Shown here: positions 22,577 through 32,420 of the stretch, one piece after another
Layout of the letters: every line of letters begins with the position of its first letter
How positions within the stretch are numbered: position 1 is the first letter of the stretch
Source: Burkholderia diffusa
GTDB lineage: Bacteria; Pseudomonadota; Gammaproteobacteria; Burkholderiales; Burkholderiaceae
NCBI RefSeq assembly: GCF_001718315.1
Contig: NZ_CP013362.1
Coordinates: 2,170,001-2,234,000, forward strand
Length of the DNA: 64,000 nucleotides
Reading direction: 5' to 3'
Translations under genes and position numbers: made by a program
The notes under the pieces: generated by a model
What the model was told of the DNA's origin: nothing
What the model saw: only the letters and a program-made list of their open reading frames with translations
Databases searched by the model: none

Positions 22577-23681
22577 ATGGAAGCGGAACGTCTCAACGCG
22601 ATCGAAAGCTCCCTGCTCGACCTGCGCACGCGCGCGGGCGAGCTTCGGGGGTATCTTTGACTACGACGCCAAAGCTGCGCGTCTGAACGAAGTCAACAAG
22701 GAACTCGAAGACCCGAACGTCTGGAACGATTCGAAGAACGCCCAGGCGCTCGGCCGCGAGAAGAAGCTGCTCGAAGGCGTCGTCACGACGCTGACGGCAC
22801 TCGATAGCGACCTGCGCGACGCGCTCGACCTGTTCGAACTCGCACGCGAGGAAGGCGACGAAGACACCCTCGTCGCATCCGAAGACGACGCGAAGAAGCT
22901 CGAAGCGCGCGTCGGCGACATCGAATTCCGCCGGATGTTCTCGAACCCGGCCGACCCGAACAACTGCTTCATCGACATCCAGGCCGGCGCCGGCGGCACC
23001 GAGGCGTGCGACTGGGCGTCGATGCTGCTGCGCCAGTACCTGCGCTACTGCGAGCGCAAGGGCTTCAAGGCCGAAGTGCTCGAAGAGTCCGACGGCGACG
23101 TCGCAGGCATCAAGAACGCGACGATCAAGGTGTCCGGCGAATACGCATACGGCTTCCTGCGCACCGAAACCGGCATTCACCGTCTCGTGCGCAAGTCGCC
23201 GTTCGACTCGTCGGGCGGCCGCCACACGTCGTTCTCGTCGGTGTTCGTGTATCCGGAAATCGACGACTCGATCGAAGTCGAAGTCAACCCGGCCGACCTG
23301 CGCATCGACACGTACCGCGCATCGGGCGCGGGCGGTCAGCACATCAACAAGACCGACTCGGCGGTGCGCATCACGCACATGCCGACCGGCATCGTCGTGC
23401 AGTGCCAGAACGACCGCTCGCAGCACCGCAACCGTGCCGAAGCGATGGCCATGCTGAAGTCGCGCCTGTACGAAGCCGAGATGCGCAAGCGCCAGGCCGA
23501 GCAGGACAAGCTCGAATCGAGCAAGACCGATGTGGGCTGGGGTCACCAGATCCGCTCGTACGTGCTCGACCAGAGCCGCGTGAAGGACCTCCGCACGAAC
23601 GTCGAAATGAGCAACACGAAGGCCGTGCTCGACGGCGATCTCGACGACTTCATCAGCGCGAGCCTCAAACAGGGCGTGTAA
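22577..23681 (+). CDS. prfB: peptide chain release factor 2, made by programmed +1 frameshift
   Basis: RF2 releases finished peptides at UGA and UAA. Reading starts at ATG 22577 ([16 protein letters not shown]) and runs 27 codons to CTT followed by an in-frame TGA at 22658-22660. The ribosome must slip by one base at CTTTGAC to enter the main frame ([13 protein letters not shown]). The internal Shine-Dalgarno-like GGGGG lies 3 bases before CTT, as in the classic E. coli site. The product is 367 residues. The main frame holds the GGQ loop ([20 protein letters not shown]) and the codon-reading SPF motif ([12 protein letters not shown]). lysS follows 74 bp later, as in E. coli. Confidence 0.97.
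22646..22661 (+). promoter_or_regulatory. prfB programmed +1 frameshift site
   Basis: The sequence CGGGGGTATCTTTGAC contains the internal Shine-Dalgarno-like G run, the CTT slip codon and a UGA stop followed by C, a poor termination context. When RF2 is scarce, the ribosome pauses at UGA and shifts +1, so RF2 controls its own synthesis. This is known for the family; the match here is exact. Confidence 0.96.
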
Positions 23682-23755
23682 GCGCCGCGGCGCGGCCCCT
23701 CCGGTCGCGCCGCCCTTCCCGTTGCGTTGCCGCACCACTCCGAATTCCGACCATC

Positions 23756-25282
23756 ATGACCGAACCGACCCAAACGCAGCCCGCCGTCGCCGCGGACGAA
23801 AACCAGATCATCGCCGAGCGCCGCGAGAAGCTGCGCGCATTGCGCGAGCAAGGCGTCGCCTATCCGAACGATTTCCGGCCGACGCATCACGCCGCCAATC
23901 TCCAGGCAGACTTCGCCGATTCGGACAAGGCCGCGCTCGAGGCAAATCCGGTCGAGGTGGCGGTCGCCGGCCGCATGATGCTCAAGCGCGTGATGGGCAA
24001 GGCGAGCTTCGCGACGGTGCAGGACGGTTCGGGCCAGATCCAGTTCTTCGTGACGCCGAACGACGTCGGCGCGGAAACCTACGACGCATTCAAGAAGTGG
24101 GACCTGGGCGACATCGTCGCCGCACGCGGCGTGCTGTTCCGCACCAACAAGGGCGAGCTGTCGGTCCAGTGCAAGGAGCTGCGCCTGCTGTCGAAGGCGC
24201 TGCGCCCGCTGCCGGACAAGTTCCACGGCCTCGCCGACCAGGAAATGCGCTATCGCCAGCGCTACGTCGATCTGATCGTCACGCCGGAAACGCGCGACAC
24301 GTTCCGCGCGCGCACCAAGACCATCGCGTCGATCCGCAAGTTCATGGACAACGCCGACTTCATGGAAGTCGAGACGCCGATGCTGCACCCGATCCCGGGC
24401 GGCGCCGCGGCGAAGCCGTTCGTCACGCACCACAACGCGCTCGACATGCAGATGTTCCTGCGCATCGCGCCGGAGCTGTACCTGAAGCGCCTGATCGTCG
24501 GCGGCTTCGAACGCGTGTTCGAGATCAACCGCAACTTCCGGAATGAAGGCGTGTCGCCGCGCCACAACCCGGAATTCACGATGATGGAGTTCTACGCCGC
24601 GTACACCGACTACCGCTGGCTGATGGACTTCACCGAACAGCTGATCCGCCAGGCGGCGATCGATGCGCTCGGTACCGCGACGATCCAGTATCAGGGCCGC
24701 GAGCTCGATCTCGCGAAGCCGTTCCACCGCCTGACGATCACGCAGGCGATCCAGAAGTACGCGCCGCAGTACACCGACGGCCAGCTGTCGGACGACGCGT
24801 TCCTGCGTTCCGAGCTGAAGCGCCTCGGCGTCGACGTGTCGCAGCCGGCCTTCCTGAACGCCGGCATAGGCGCGTTGCAGCTCGCGCTGTTCGAGGAAAC
24901 CGCCGAATCGCAGCTGTGGGAGCCGACCTACATCATCGACTACCCGGTCGAGGTGTCGCCGCTCGCGCGCGCATCGGATACGGTGCCGGGCATCACCGAG
25001 CGTTTCGAGCTGTTCATGACCGGCCGCGAAATCGCGAACGGCTTCTCCGAGCTGAACGATCCGGAAGACCAGGCCGCGCGCTTCAAGAAGCAGGTCGAGC
25101 AGAAGGATGCAGGCGACGAGGAAGCGATGTTCTTCGACGCCGACTACATCCGCGCGCTCGAACACGGGATGCCGCCGACGGGCGGTTGCGGGATCGGCAT
25201 CGACCGTCTCGTGATGCTGCTGACCGACAGCCCGACGATCCGCGACGTGCTGCTGTTCCCGCACCTGCGCCGCGAGGACTGA
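23756..25282 (+). CDS. lysS: lysyl-tRNA synthetase, class II
   Basis: A 508-residue enzyme that charges tRNA-Lys. The ATG at 23756 gives [19 protein letters not shown]. The N-terminal OB fold (about residues 65-150) binds the anticodon. The class II core shows motif 2 in [19 protein letters not shown] and motif 3 in [16 protein letters not shown]. It follows prfB by 74 bp, the conserved prfB-lysS pairing. Confidence 0.97.
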   Translation: MTEPTQTQPAVAADENQIIAERREKLRALREQGVAYPNDFRPTHHAANLQADFADSDKAALEANPVEVAVAGRMMLKRVMGKASFATVQDGSGQIQFFVTPNDVGAETYDAFKKWDLGDIVAARGVLFRTNKGELSVQCKELRLLSKALRPLPDKFHGLADQEMRYRQRYVDLIVTPETRDTFRARTKTIASIRKFMDNADFMEVETPMLHPIPGGAAAKPFVTHHNALDMQMFLRIAPELYLKRLIVGGFERVFEINRNFRNEGVSPRHNPEFTMMEFYAAYTDYRWLMDFTEQLIRQAAIDALGTATIQYQGRELDLAKPFHRLTITQAIQKYAPQYTDGQLSDDAFLRSELKRLGVDVSQPAFLNAGIGALQLALFEETAESQLWEPTYIIDYPVEVSPLARASDTVPGITERFELFMTGREIANGFSELNDPEDQAARFKKQVEQKDAGDEEAMFFDADYIRALEHGMPPTGGCGIGIDRLVMLLTDSPTIRDVLLFPHLRRED

Positions 25283-25627
25283 CGGCCAAGCCCGCGTGTG
25301 CGCCGCGCTTGGGGCGCGCACGCGTCAGCTTTGTAACCACGCGTAAATCCCGCCTGCCGGCGTTCGCCGGCTTTCGATCCTCCCCCGTTTTATCTCCTCG
25401 TCGCGACAGCATTCTACTGGTTTTCCCCGCAACGCGCGCCGGCTCCCCGCTGCAATTCGTTACACCTTGATACGGTGCGCCCCTCGCCCGTGGACGACAC
25501 TCCTGTTGCGTCACCACGCATGACCACGGGACCAGAACGCGGCGCCGGAACGCCAAGTCTGCTCGCTCCCGAGCGTGGGATCCGGCCAGCGCCAACACGC
25601 GAAGCCGGGTCGACACCGGAGAACAAA
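25283..25627. other. 345-bp intergenic region between lysS and the glycine-zipper gene
   Basis: I see no convincing gene. A GC-rich hairpin (GCCGGCG with CGCCGGC, 25356-25371, followed by three T) may end lysS transcription. GGAG at 25617-25620 is the ribosome-binding site of the next gene. Frames that extend the next gene upstream through this region lack a good start. Confidence 0.5.
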
Positions 25628-26356
25628 ATGGACAACCAGAATCAAACCACGCCGCAAAAGCAACGCCTTCACCCGCTCATCGCGACCGCGGCAGGCGCCG
25701 TCATCGTCGCGAGCCTCGCGGCCACTGCCGCGATCACGGGCATCTTCCCGAAGGCCAACAGCAACAACGCGCAGAATGGCCAGACCCAGGCGGCGCTGAT
25801 CGCGTCGCAGCCGGCCGTCGATACGGCCGCGGCAGCCAGCGCCGCGCTTGCCGCGCAGGCGCAGCAGCAGGCAGCCGAAGAGGCCGCGCGGCAGAAGGCA
25901 GCGGCAGTCCAGGCCGAATCGAAGCCCGCGCCGCGCCCTGCAGCCACGCACCGCCGCCACACGCCCGCGCCGCAACCGCCGCAATACGCGCAGCAGCCGT
26001 CCGCGCCCACGCAGCCGGCCTATTGTCAGACCTGCGGCACGGTCGTCGCGATCACGCAGACGCGTACGCCGGGCCAGAGCTCGGGGATTGGCGCGGTCGG
26101 CGGCGCAGCGGCCGGCGGCCTGCTCGGCAACCAGTTCGGTCATGGCAACGGCCGCACCGCGATGACGATCATCGGCGCGCTCGGCGGCGGTCTCGCCGGC
26201 AACCAGGTCGAGAAGCAGGTGCGCGCGGAGACTGACTATCAGGTGCAGGTCCAGATGGAAAGCGGCGCGACGCGCACGTTCACGTACCACAACCCGCCGC
26301 CGTTCGGTCAGGGCCAGCGCGTGCGGATCGAGAACGGCACGCTGGTCGGCGCGTAA
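25628..26356 (+). CDS. glycine-zipper (2TM) domain membrane protein
   Basis: A 242-residue protein. The ATG at 25628 with GGAG upstream gives MDNQNQTTPQKQRLHP. One hydrophobic N-terminal helix lies at about residues 18-40 (LIATAAGAVIVASLAATAAI). An Ala/Gln/Pro-rich linker follows, then a CQTCGTV CxxC element, then the glycine zipper (GIGAVGGAAAGGLLGNQFG and IIGALGGGLAGNQVEK), which can form two close-packed helices. The C-terminal beta-rich domain resembles those of SlyB/Rick17kDa-type envelope proteins. The function is unknown; an envelope location is inferred. A strong bidirectional terminator follows. Confidence 0.8.
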   Translation: MDNQNQTTPQKQRLHPLIATAAGAVIVASLAATAAITGIFPKANSNNAQNGQTQAALIASQPAVDTAAAASAALAAQAQQQAAEEAARQKAAAVQAESKPAPRPAATHRRHTPAPQPPQYAQQPSAPTQPAYCQTCGTVVAITQTRTPGQSSGIGAVGGAAAGGLLGNQFGHGNGRTAMTIIGALGGGLAGNQVEKQVRAETDYQVQVQMESGATRTFTYHNPPPFGQGQRVRIENGTLVGA

Positions 26357-26401
26357 CGCCTGACGCGTCGCCGGGCGGCCCCGGCGCCGCGCCTGAAATG
26401 A

Positions 26402-26431
26402 AAAAGGCTCGTGAAGCATCACGAGCCTTTT
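26402..26431. terminator. bidirectional intrinsic terminator between the glycine-zipper gene and iscX
   Basis: A 13-bp perfect stem (AAAAGGCTCGTGA with TCACGAGCCTTTT) has an AGCA loop and A/T runs at both ends. It lies between convergent genes and ends the isc operon on the minus strand. Confidence 0.88.
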
Positions 26432-26487
26432 CCTTTTGCGCGGGGCTTTTGCCGGGCCACCGCCTTGGTGCGACCCCAGCGCGAGCG

Positions 26488-26697
26488 TCAGTCTTCGTCG
26501 TCGAAGTCGGATTCGTCGATCCAGTGGGCCTGGATCGCTTCGAGGATCTTCTCGCCCGAGTGTGCCGGGTCGTCGGTGAAACCGTCCAGTTCGATGACCC
26601 ATTGGCGCAGGTCGACGAAATTGATCCGCTGCGGATCGACGTCCGGATGCTTGTCTGCCAGCGCGATGGCGATTTCGCGCGAATCGGTCCACTTCAT
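26488..26697 (-). CDS. iscX: Fe-S cluster assembly adaptor IscX
   Basis: A 69-residue acidic protein starting MKWTDSREIAIALADKHPD, the IscX (YfhJ) signature, and ending in DESDFDDED. IscX binds the cysteine desulfurase IscS and iron and tunes cluster assembly. It is the last gene of the isc operon, 44 bp after fdx. The ATG at 26697 has GGAG upstream; a longer frame to 26718 is not needed. Confidence 0.95.
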   Translation of the reverse strand: MKWTDSREIAIALADKHPDVDPQRINFVDLRQWVIELDGFTDDPAHSGEKILEAIQAHWIDESDFDDED

Positions 26698-26741
26698 GGC
26701 CTGCTCTCCCGTGTACACGGCGAGTCCGCCCCGCCGAACCG

Positions 26742-27083
26742 TCAGTGATTTTCCTTCGCGTGGTTGATCGAGTACTTCGGGATCTCGACCACCAGGTCAG
26801 AATCTTCCTTCACGATTGCCTGGCACGACAGGCGCGACGTCGGCTCGAGGCCCCACGCCTTGTCGAGCAAGTCGTCTTCGTCTTCGTCGGACGGGTCGAG
26901 ATCGTTGAAACCCTCGCGAATCACCACGTGGCAGGTCGTGCATGCGCACGACTTCTCGCACGCATGCTCGATCTCGATGCCGTTGTCGAGCAGGTTGTCG
27001 CAAATACTCTTGCCGGGCGTCGCGTCGATCACTGCGCCGTCCGGGCACAGTTCGACGTGAGGCAGCACCACCAGTTGAGGCAT
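26742..27083 (-). CDS. fdx: isc-type [2Fe-2S] ferredoxin
   Basis: A 113-residue adrenodoxin-type ferredoxin that supplies electrons for Fe-S assembly. Cluster ligands are C42-x5-C48-x2-C51 (HACEKSCACTTCH) and C87 (RLSCQ). The protein is acidic around residues 66-71 (DEDEDD), as expected for a redox partner surface. It lies between hscA and iscX. Two GC-rich hairpins occupy the 84-bp spacer to hscA. Confidence 0.96.
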   Translation of the reverse strand: MPQLVVLPHVELCPDGAVIDATPGKSICDNLLDNGIEIEHACEKSCACTTCHVVIREGFNDLDPSDEDEDDLLDKAWGLEPTSRLSCQAIVKEDSDLVVEIPKYSINHAKENH

Positions 27084-27102
27084 GTCCGTTCCGTCAGTCA
27101 GG

Positions 27103-27157
27103 GTGCGGCGACTGGCGCCGCACGGTTCAATATCGCGCGGGCCGTCGCCAGCCCGCG
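27103..27157 (-). other. two consecutive hairpins in the hscA-fdx spacer
   Basis: GTGCGGCG pairs with CGCCGCAC (27103-27123, 5-base loop), and CGCGGGC pairs with GCCCGCG (27136-27157, 8-base loop). No U tract follows, so they are not classic terminators. They may be mRNA-stabilising or processing structures between the two cistrons. This is inference only. Confidence 0.4.
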
Positions 27158-27167
27158 TGCAGTTCGT

Positions 27168-29036
27168 TCAGATCTCGTCGAGGCGTCGGCCCGATAGCGC
27201 GCGCTTGATGCTCTTGTCCATCCGGCGCGCCGCGAATTCGTCGGTGCCGTCGGCCAGCGTCTTGGTCGCCGCTTCGATCGCGTCCGTGTCGTCGCCCTGC
27301 GCGACCGCGCGCAATGCCGCGACGAGCGCGTCGATCTGCGCGCGTTCGGTGTCGTCGAGCAACTCGCCGTCGGCGGCCAACGCCGCCTGCGTCGCCTCGA
27401 TCATCCGCTGGGCCTCGACCTGCGCTTCGCGCAGCGCGCGCGCCCGCATGTCGACCTCGGCGGTCTTGAAGCTGTCTTCGAGCATCTTCGCGATGTCGTC
27501 GTCGGCGAGGCCATACGACGGTTTCACGACGACCGATGCCTCGACGCCCGACTGCTGCTCGCGCGCGAACACCGACAAGAGTCCGTCCGCATCGACCTGG
27601 TACGTCACGCGGATGCGCGCCGCACCGGCCGTCATCGGCGGAATGCCGCGCAGCTCGAAGCGCGCGAGCGACCGGCAGTCAGCCACGAGCTCGCGCTCGC
27701 CTTGCACGACGTGGATCGCCATCGCGGTCTGGCCGTCCTTGAAGGTCGTGAATTCCTGCGCACGCGCGATCGGAATCGTCGAATTGCGCGGAATGATCTT
27801 CTCGACGAGGCCGCCCATCGTCTCGACGCCGAGCGACAGCGGGATCACGTCGAGCAGCAGCCAGTCGTCGCCGCTGCCGCGATTGCCGGCGAGCAGGTCG
27901 GCCTGGATCGCCGCGCCGAGCGCGACGACCTGGTCCGGATCGAGATTGACGAGAGGCGGCTGGCCGAAATATTTCGCGACCGCCTCGCGGATCACCGGCA
28001 TGCGCGTCGCGCCGCCGACAAGCACGACGCCCTTGATGTCGGCCGGCGTGACCTGCGCATCGCGCAGTGCCTTGCGGGTCGGCGTCAGCGTACGCTGCAC
28101 GAGCGGCTCGACGAGCGCGGCGAACGTGTCGTGCGAGATGGTCTGCTCGAGTCGGGCACCGCTCGACAGCGTCACGTCGAGCAACGCCTGCGGCGCGGAC
28201 GACAGCGCTTCCTTCAGCACACGCACGCGATCGAGCAGCAGGCGCACGTCCTCGGGCGCCAGCGCCTTCGCATCGATGCCGGCCTGTGCGAGCACGTGGT
28301 CGAACAGCGCGTGGTCGAAATCGTCGCCGCCGAGCGCGGAATCGCCACCCGCGGCCAGCACTTCGAACACGCCCTTCGTCAATTTCAGGATCGACAGGTC
28401 GAACGTGCCGCCGCCGAGGTCGTACACCGCGTAGAGGCCTTCGGCCCCGTTGTCGAGACCGTAGGCGATCGCGGCCGCGGTCGGTTCGTTCAGCAGGCGC
28501 AGCACGTTGAGGCCCGCGAGACGCGCGGCGTCCTTCGTCGCCTGGCGCTGCGCGTCGTCGAAATACGCGGGCACCGTGATGACCGCGCCGACCAATTCGT
28601 CGCCGAGCGTGTCTTCCGCGCGGTAACGCAGCGTCGCGAGAATCTCGGCCGATACTTCGACCGGGCTCTTCACGCCGTCGATCGTGCGGATCTGCACCAT
28701 GCCCGGTGCATCGACGAATTCGTAGGGCGCGTTCGCCGCGCCTTCGACCTCGGCCTTGCCGCGTCCCATGAAGCGCTTGACCGACACGATCGTGTTGCGC
28801 GGATCGGTCGCGGCCTGCTCCTTCGCTTCGTGACCGATGCGGCGGCCGCCCTTCTCCAGATAACGGACCACCGACGGCAACAGCACGCGGCCCGCCTCGT
28901 CCGGCAGCACTTCGGGCACGCTGTTGCGCACGGCCGCGACGAGCGAGTTCGTCGTGCCGAGATCGATCCCGACAGCGAGTCGCCGCTGATGCGGCGCCGG
29001 CGCCATGCCCGGTTCGGAAATTTGCAGTAAAGCCAT
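27168..29036 (-). CDS. hscA: Fe-S assembly Hsp70 chaperone HscA
   Basis: A 622-residue specialised Hsp70 that, with HscB, drives cluster transfer from IscU. The nucleotide-binding domain starts [14 protein letters not shown] and contains [15 protein letters not shown] and [13 protein letters not shown]. The substrate-binding domain begins near residue 390 ([17 protein letters not shown]) and recognises the IscU LPPVK loop, which is intact in the IscU encoded here. It starts 54 bp after hscB. Length matches HscA and not DnaK. Confidence 0.97.
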   Translation of the reverse strand: MALLQISEPGMAPAPHQRRLAVGIDLGTTNSLVAAVRNSVPEVLPDEAGRVLLPSVVRYLEKGGRRIGHEAKEQAATDPRNTIVSVKRFMGRGKAEVEGAANAPYEFVDAPGMVQIRTIDGVKSPVEVSAEILATLRYRAEDTLGDELVGAVITVPAYFDDAQRQATKDAARLAGLNVLRLLNEPTAAAIAYGLDNGAEGLYAVYDLGGGTFDLSILKLTKGVFEVLAAGGDSALGGDDFDHALFDHVLAQAGIDAKALAPEDVRLLLDRVRVLKEALSSAPQALLDVTLSSGARLEQTISHDTFAALVEPLVQRTLTPTRKALRDAQVTPADIKGVVLVGGATRMPVIREAVAKYFGQPPLVNLDPDQVVALGAAIQADLLAGNRGSGDDWLLLDVIPLSLGVETMGGLVEKIIPRNSTIPIARAQEFTTFKDGQTAMAIHVVQGERELVADCRSLARFELRGIPPMTAGAARIRVTYQVDADGLLSVFAREQQSGVEASVVVKPSYGLADDDIAKMLEDSFKTAEVDMRARALREAQVEAQRMIEATQAALAADGELLDDTERAQIDALVAALRAVAQGDDTDAIEAATKTLADGTDEFAARRMDKSIKRALSGRRLDEI

Positions 29037-29090
29037 CTTGGTTCGTTCGGGCGCTCGGCCCGTTTGCTGCGCGTGCCGCGAGGCACGCGG

Positions 29091-29618
29091 TTAAGTTTCG
29101 AGGCGCTCGATCTGCGCGCCCACTTCCGACGCGACCCGTTCGATGAACATCAGCTGGCGCACGGCTTCGGCGGCGGCTTGGTCGGCCCCGGTGTCGAGCA
29201 GCGTGCCGAGGCGCTCGAGGCGTACGCGCTTTTCGTCGCGCAGTTCGGCGAGCAGCGCATCGAGCGCGTCGATGTTGCGGGCAGCCGCGGCATCCTCGAT
29301 GCCTTCGCGCCACTCCATCTGCTGCATCAGGAACGCCGGCTCCATCGCGGTGTTGTTTTCGGCGCCGATGTCGACGCCGCGCAGCGACAGCAGGTAGGTC
29401 GCCCGCTTGAGCGGGTCGCGCAGCGTGCGATACGCTTCGTTCGCACGGGTCGCCCATTGCATCGCGATGCGCTTTTGCGCATCGCCGGCCGCCGCGAAGC
29501 GGTCCGGATGCACCTGCGTCTGCACCGTGCGATACGCGCTGTCGAGCGCCGCCTCATCGAGCGCGAATTGCGCCGGCAGGTGAAACAGGTCGAAGTGGCT
29601 GTCTTTCAGCGAAACCAT
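29091..29618 (-). CDS. hscB: Fe-S assembly J-domain co-chaperone HscB
   Basis: A 175-residue Hsp20-type co-chaperone. The N-terminal J domain has the HPD motif ([11 protein letters not shown], about residues 36-38), and the C-terminal helical bundle binds IscU. The ATG at 29618 gives [15 protein letters not shown]; the longer frame to 29696 runs into a terminator-like hairpin, so the shorter start is preferred. It is separated from iscA by 94 bp that contains that hairpin. Confidence 0.95.
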   Translation of the reverse strand: MVSLKDSHFDLFHLPAQFALDEAALDSAYRTVQTQVHPDRFAAAGDAQKRIAMQWATRANEAYRTLRDPLKRATYLLSLRGVDIGAENNTAMEPAFLMQQMEWREGIEDAAAARNIDALDALLAELRDEKRVRLERLGTLLDTGADQAAAEAVRQLMFIERVASEVGAQIERLET

Positions 29619-29663
29619 CGTCGCGTTCAATTCCGGTTCGTCGCGCGGCAAGCGCCGCACATT

Positions 29664-29685
29664 AAAAAGGCGGCCCGTGCCGCCT
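29664..29685 (-). terminator. intrinsic terminator/attenuator inside the isc operon, between iscA and hscB
   Basis: Read leftwards (the direction of transcription), a 7-bp GC-rich perfect stem, AGGCGGC with GCCGCCT and an ACGG loop, is followed at once by a run of T (CCTTTTTAAT). This is the form of a Rho-independent terminator. It lies 27 bp after the iscA stop and 46 bp before the hscB start, so it probably reduces expression of hscBA-fdx-iscX relative to iscRSUA. Confidence 0.7.
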
Positions 29686-29712
29686 CTTGCCCGCATCGCG
29701 CGGAAACCCGCG

Positions 29713-30036
29713 TCACACGCGGAAGGATTCGCCGCAGCCGCACTCGTCCTTCACGTTCGGGTTGTTGAACTTGAACCCTTCGTTCAGGCCTTCGCGCGCG
29801 AAGTCGAGCTCGGTGCCGTCGATGTACGCGAGGCTCTTCGGGTCGACAACGACCTTCACGCCATGGCTCTCGAACACCTGATCCTCGGGGGCCAGCTCGT
29901 CGACATACTCGAGCTTGTACGCGAGCCCCGAGCACCCGGTCGTGCGAACGCCAAGCCGCAGGCCCACACCCTTGCCGCGACGGACGAGGTATTTCTGGAC
30001 GTGCTGTGCTGCTTTTTCGGTCAGTGTAATTGCCAT
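29713..30036 (-). CDS. iscA: A-type Fe-S carrier IscA
   Basis: A 107-residue A-type carrier that accepts and delivers Fe-S clusters or iron. The three conserved ligands are C35 (TTGCSGLAY) and C99/C101 (ECGCGESF). The ATG at 30036 gives [13 protein letters not shown]; the upstream start at 30060 adds eight unrelated residues. It follows iscU by 64 bp. Confidence 0.95.
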   Translation of the reverse strand: MAITLTEKAAQHVQKYLVRRGKGVGLRLGVRTTGCSGLAYKLEYVDELAPEDQVFESHGVKVVVDPKSLAYIDGTELDFAREGLNEGFKFNNPNVKDECGCGESFRV

Positions 30037-30100
30037 GATGTCCTTGCCGCGGCGCACCACCCGGGCTCGCCGCGATCCTTCACAAGCCGCTCAATGCCGC

Positions 30101-30508
30101 TCAGGCCGCTGCCTGATCGCCTTCCTTGGTGTCGTGGCGCTTCTTGTAATCGGCCACGGCTGCCTTGATCGCGTCTTCCGCGAGAATCGAGCAGTGAATC
30201 TTCACCGGCGGCAGGGCCAGCTCTTCGGCGATCTGCGTGTTCTTGATCGACAGCGCCTCGTCGAGGGTCTTGCCCTTCACCCATTCGGTCACGAGCGAGC
30301 TCGACGCGATCGCCGAACCGCAGCCGTACGTCTTGAACTTTGCGTCTTCGATCACGCCGTCCGCGCCGACGCGGATCTGCAGCTTCATCACGTCGCCGCA
30401 GGCCGGCGCGCCGACCATGCCGGTGCCCACCGCGTCGTCGTCCTTCGCGAACGAACCGACGTTACGCGGGTTTTCGTAGTGATCCAGAACCTTGTTGCTG
30501 TATGACAT
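30101..30508 (-). CDS. iscU: Fe-S cluster scaffold IscU
   Basis: A 135-residue scaffold on which [2Fe-2S] clusters are built from IscS sulfur. Ligand cysteines are C37 (APACGDVM), C63 (YGCGSAIASSS) and C106 (KIHCSILAE), with the usual Asp39. LPPVK at residues 99-103 is the HscA recognition site. The start MSYSNKVLDHYENPRNVG is standard. Confidence 0.98.
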   Translation of the reverse strand: MSYSNKVLDHYENPRNVGSFAKDDDAVGTGMVGAPACGDVMKLQIRVGADGVIEDAKFKTYGCGSAIASSSLVTEWVKGKTLDEALSIKNTQIAEELALPPVKIHCSILAEDAIKAAVADYKKRHDTKEGDQAAA

Positions 30509-30576
30509 GACTCAGACTCCTTGACTCGTTACGTCTGCGTGCGCAAATCCGCCCGCGAATGTATTCAATGCCGCGT

Positions 30577-31800
30577 TCAGTGTGCGGCCCATTCGATCGT
30601 CGACAGATCGATACCTTCCTGGTGCATTTCCCAGAGCGGCGACAGTTCGCGCAGCTTCGCGATCTTGCTGTTCAGCAGGTCGATCACGAAGTCGACGTCC
30701 TGCTCGGTCGTGAAGCGACCGACCGTGAAGCGGATCGAGCTGTGCGCCAGTTCGTCGTTGCGGCCGAGCGCACGCAGCACGTACGACGGCTCCAGCGACG
30801 CCGACGTGCAAGCCGAGCCCGACGATACCGCGACGTCCTTGATCGCCATGATCAGCGATTCGCCTTCGACGAAGTTGAAGCTGATGTTCAGGTTATGCGG
30901 GACACGGTGCTCCATGTCGCCATTCACGTACGTTTCCTCGATCTGCGACAGGCCGCGCAGCAGCTTGTCGCGCAGCATGCGGATGCGCTCGTTCTCGGTG
31001 GCCATTTCTTCACGCGCGATGCGGAATGCTTCGCCCATGCCGACGATCTGGTGCGTCGGCAGCGTGCCCGAACGCATCCCGCGCTCGTGACCGCCGCCGT
31101 GCATCTGCGCTTCGATACGCACCCGCGGCTTGCGGCGCACGTACAGCGCGCCGATGCCCTTCGGGCCGTAGGTCTTGTGTGCCGAGAACGACATCAGGTC
31201 GACCTTCAGCTTCGCGAGGTCGATCTCGACCTTGCCGGTCGACTGTGCGGCGTCGACGTGGAAGATGATGCCCTTCTCGCGGCAGATCTCGCCGATCGTC
31301 TCGATGTCCTGGATCACGCCGATCTCGTTGTTCACGTGCATCACCGACACGAGGATCGTGTCCGGGCGCAGCGCGGCCTTGAACACGTCGAGGTCGATCA
31401 GGCCGTCTTCCTTCACGTCGAGATAGGTGACTTCGAAGCCGTCGCGCTCGAGCTCGCGGCAGGTGTCCAGCACGGCCTTGTGCTCGGTCTTCACCGTGAC
31501 GATGTGCTTGCCCTTGCCCTTGTAGAAGTTCGCGGCGCCCTTGATGGCGAGGTTGTCCGATTCCGTCGCGCCGGACGTCCAGATGATCTCGCGCGGATCG
31601 GCGTTCACGAGCGCGGCCACCTGCTCGCGCGCTTCCTCGACCGCGCGTTCCGCGTCCCAGCCGTACGCGTGGCTACGCGACGCCGGGTTGCCGAACTGCT
31701 CGCGCAGGTACGGCACCATCTTGTCGACCACGCGCGGGTCGACGGGCGTCGTCGCGCTGTAATCCATGTAGATGGGCAGGTGGAGAGTCTCTTGGGTCAT
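30577..31800 (-). CDS. iscS: cysteine desulfurase IscS
   Basis: A 407-residue PLP enzyme that takes sulfur from cysteine for Fe-S clusters and thiolated tRNA. The PLP lysine is K209 in [12 protein letters not shown], and the persulfide-forming cysteine is C331 in [14 protein letters not shown]. The N-terminus [20 protein letters not shown] and the length are typical of group I desulfurases. It lies between iscR (63 bp upstream) and iscU (68 bp downstream). Confidence 0.98.
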   Translation of the reverse strand: MTQETLHLPIYMDYSATTPVDPRVVDKMVPYLREQFGNPASRSHAYGWDAERAVEEAREQVAALVNADPREIIWTSGATESDNLAIKGAANFYKGKGKHIVTVKTEHKAVLDTCRELERDGFEVTYLDVKEDGLIDLDVFKAALRPDTILVSVMHVNNEIGVIQDIETIGEICREKGIIFHVDAAQSTGKVEIDLAKLKVDLMSFSAHKTYGPKGIGALYVRRKPRVRIEAQMHGGGHERGMRSGTLPTHQIVGMGEAFRIAREEMATENERIRMLRDKLLRGLSQIEETYVNGDMEHRVPHNLNISFNFVEGESLIMAIKDVAVSSGSACTSASLEPSYVLRALGRNDELAHSSIRFTVGRFTTEQDVDFVIDLLNSKIAKLRELSPLWEMHQEGIDLSTIEWAAH

Positions 31801-31863
31801 CTGTCGCTCCGGGAATTCTGTGCAGGGACTATGTGCGTTATGGGGTGTGCGGCGCGTTCGCGC

Positions 31864-32403
31864 TCACGAACTCGCGATGTTGAACACCGAATTGGGACCG
31901 AGCGGCATCGTGCGCACCGGTTCGGCCGGCGCCGCGACAGGCTCCGGCGTGCGCCGGTCGCGCAACACCGCGGGCGCGCCCTCGCGCGCGCGCTGCTGAT
32001 CGACGAGATCCTGCAGCGATACCGAATCGAGGTATTCGACCATCTTCTGATTCAGGGTCGACCACAGCTCGTGCGTCATGCAATGGCCGTCGGGCTGCTT
32101 CGAGCCGTCGCACGTGCCTTTGCCGCCGCACTGCGTGGCGTCGAGCGGTTCATCAACCGCGATGATGATGTCGGCAACGGTGACGTCCTGCGCACGGCGC
32201 GCGAGGTTGTAGCCGCCGCCCGGGCCGCGCACGGATTCGACGATTTCATGCCTGCGCAGCTTGCCGAACAGCTGTTCGAGATACGAGAGCGAAATCCGCT
32301 GGCGCTGGCTGATGCCTGCAAGCGTCACCGGGCCCTGCTCCTGGCGCAGTGCCAAGTCAATCATCGCCGTGACGGCGAAACGGCCTTTGGTGGTGAGTCT
32401 CAT
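31864..32403 (-). CDS. iscR: Fe-S-sensing regulator IscR
   Basis: A 179-residue Rrf2-family regulator. The N-terminal winged helix (MRLTTKGRFAVTAMIDLAL, ISQRQRISLSYLEQLF) binds DNA. The [2Fe-2S] site has C92, C98 and C108, with H111 in the position of E. coli H107. There are four extra residues between the second and third cysteines compared with E. coli. The C-terminal tail after about residue 140 is long and proline-rich. Two IscR-type boxes overlap its own promoter, so autorepression by the cluster-bound form is expected. Confidence 0.96.
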   Translation of the reverse strand: MRLTTKGRFAVTAMIDLALRQEQGPVTLAGISQRQRISLSYLEQLFGKLRRHEIVESVRGPGGGYNLARRAQDVTVADIIIAVDEPLDATQCGGKGTCDGSKQPDGHCMTHELWSTLNQKMVEYLDSVSLQDLVDQQRAREGAPAVLRDRRTPEPVAAPAEPVRTMPLGPNSVFNIASS

Positions 32404-32420
32404 GGTGTCTAGGGGACTGC

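Noticed and set aside
22365..22660. Possible frameshift mutation or sequencing error at the start of prfB
   Set aside because: The sequence around the shift is the exact programmed +1 site, so the break is functional.
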